6,384 nt of DNA from Mycobacterium sp. (GTDB lineage Bacteria; Actinomycetota; Actinomycetes; Mycobacteriales; Mycobacteriaceae). The stretch spans positions 1 through 6,384 of the forward strand of contig JAFAQO010000517.1 of NCBI GenBank assembly GCA_019246375.1, given 5' to 3'. The notes beneath the pieces were generated by a model. That model was not told the DNA's origin, searched no databases, and saw only the letters and a list, made by a program, of their open reading frames with translations. A program made the translations under genes and the position numbers. Below are positions 5,577 to 6,384 of this stretch, one piece after another. The first letter of the stretch is position 1. The number at the start of each line of letters is the position of its first letter.

Positions 5577-6374
5577 GTGACCGTCATCAACCGTCTGATA
5601 GCGAACCCTTTCGTTGACAAACTAAAAACGAAGTACGGGTATCCCTTAGCGACCCGCCTGCTGAACACCGATGAACTGTTGTTCCTCAATTACGGCTATG
5701 AGGAGGATCCGGCGATGGCCCTGGCGCTTGCGGAGTCCGACGAGCCGAACCGGTTCTGCATCCAGCAATACCACCGCACAGCGACCCAGGCGGACCTCAC
5801 CGGCAAGGAGGTGCTGGAGGTCGGTTGCGGCCACGGCGGCGGAGCCGCATACCTCATGCGCAACCTGCAGCCGGCCTCCTACACGGGACTGGACTTGAAC
5901 CAGGCCGGCATCAACTTCTGCCGAGAAAGGCACAATCTCCCTGGCCTGGACTTCGTGCAAGGCGACGCCGAAAACCTGCCGTTCGCTGACCAGTGCTTCG
6001 ACGCGGTGATCAACATCGAATCCTCGCACTGCTACCCACGGTTTCCCCGCTTCCTGGCCGAGGTGGCGCGCGTGCTGCGCCCGGGAGGGCATTTCCTGTA
6101 CAGCGATCTCCGGCACCGCGTCAGTATCCCCGAGTGGGAGGCGACGCTGGCCGACGCCCCAATGCGGCTGACTTCGGAACGGGTCATCAATGGCGAGGTT
6201 GTGCGGGCGATGGAGAAAAACTCACAGCAGTGGCTGGACCTGATCGATCGCCGCGTGCCGGCATTGCTGCACGGCTTAGCCCGGGCTCAAACCGGCGTGC
6301 AAGGCGGGAAGATTTACCGCGCATTGCAAAGCGGGGAACTCTCTTACCGGATGTACTGCTTCGCCAAGGACTGA
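5577..6374 (+). CDS. SAM-dependent O-methyltransferase 2, Rv2952/Mtf-like
   Basis: The protein has 265 residues and is a full-length paralogue of methyltransferase 1. Motifs: [12 protein letters not shown] (36-47), QQYHRTATQ (63-71), SAM motif [12 protein letters not shown] (79-89), GLD (104-106), QGDAENLPF (128-136), [10 protein letters not shown] (141-150), LRPGG (167-171) and the C-terminal [10 protein letters not shown]. The N-terminal 30 residues and the region after LRPGG differ most from copy 1, and these are where acceptor choice would be expected to differ (for example [12 protein letters not shown] here, [12 protein letters not shown] in copy 1). Codons are strongly GC-rich, typical of a resident mycobacterial gene. 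The GTG at 5577 is chosen because it aligns with the copy 1 start and lies 6 nt after a TAGCCT -10 element. Likely role: methylating a hydroxyl of a surface glycolipid; the exact position is unknown. Confidence 0.93.
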   Translation: MTVINRLIANPFVDKLKTKYGYPLATRLLNTDELLFLNYGYEEDPAMALALAESDEPNRFCIQQYHRTATQADLTGKEVLEVGCGHGGGAAYLMRNLQPASYTGLDLNQAGINFCRERHNLPGLDFVQGDAENLPFADQCFDAVINIESSHCYPRFPRFLAEVARVLRPGGHFLYSDLRHRVSIPEWEATLADAPMRLTSERVINGEVVRAMEKNSQQWLDLIDRRVPALLHGLARAQTGVQGGKIYRALQSGELSYRMYCFAKD

Positions 6375-6384
6375 GGCGGCGTCA

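Overview
The window looks like a high-GC actinobacterium, almost certainly a Mycobacterium and probably a slow grower. Four of the six clear proteins belong to families known from mycobacterial surface-glycolipid loci (glycopeptidolipid, lipooligosaccharide and phenolic glycolipid clusters): an Rv1524/GtfA/GtfB-type glycosyltransferase, a GAP/Sap-type membrane protein, and two Rv2952/Mtf-type SAM methyltransferases. A family-2 glycosyltransferase and a small secreted hemophore-like protein complete the set. No tRNA, rRNA, CRISPR array or intact insertion sequence was seen.

Layout, left to right. The left edge (1-72, minus strand) may hold the start of a divergent gene that runs out of the window. 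A small hydrophilic ORF with an ETNGQ-type octapeptide repeat (about 118-522, +) precedes a GT1 glycosyltransferase (540-1790, +). This overlaps by one base with a six-helix GAP-like protein (1790-2554, +), and the three probably form one transcription unit. A separate promoter-like site and a hemophore-like gene follow (2690-3016, +). The 157-bp gap to the next gene, which faces it, holds a 17-bp tandem repeat and what may be the broken start of a FAD-dependent oxidoreductase gene.

The right half is a symmetrical module. Methyltransferase 1 (3174-3980, minus) and methyltransferase 2 (5577-6374, plus) are paralogues in opposite orientation. Between them lies a GT2 glycosyltransferase (4304-5134, minus) whose base composition is clearly lower in GC, bordered by two gene-free stretches of 323 and about 430 bp. 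Both methyltransferases lack a Shine-Dalgarno sequence and have a -10-like hexamer exactly 6 nt before the start codon, which fits leaderless transcription.

Working model (inference): the GT1 and GT2 enzymes add sugars to a surface lipid, the methyltransferases O-methylate sugar or lipid hydroxyls, and the GAP-like protein helps the product reach the cell surface. The low-GC GT2 gene between inverted methyltransferase copies suggests a horizontally acquired or exchangeable cassette that changes the glycolipid antigen. Which lipid is modified, and at which position, cannot be told from this sequence.
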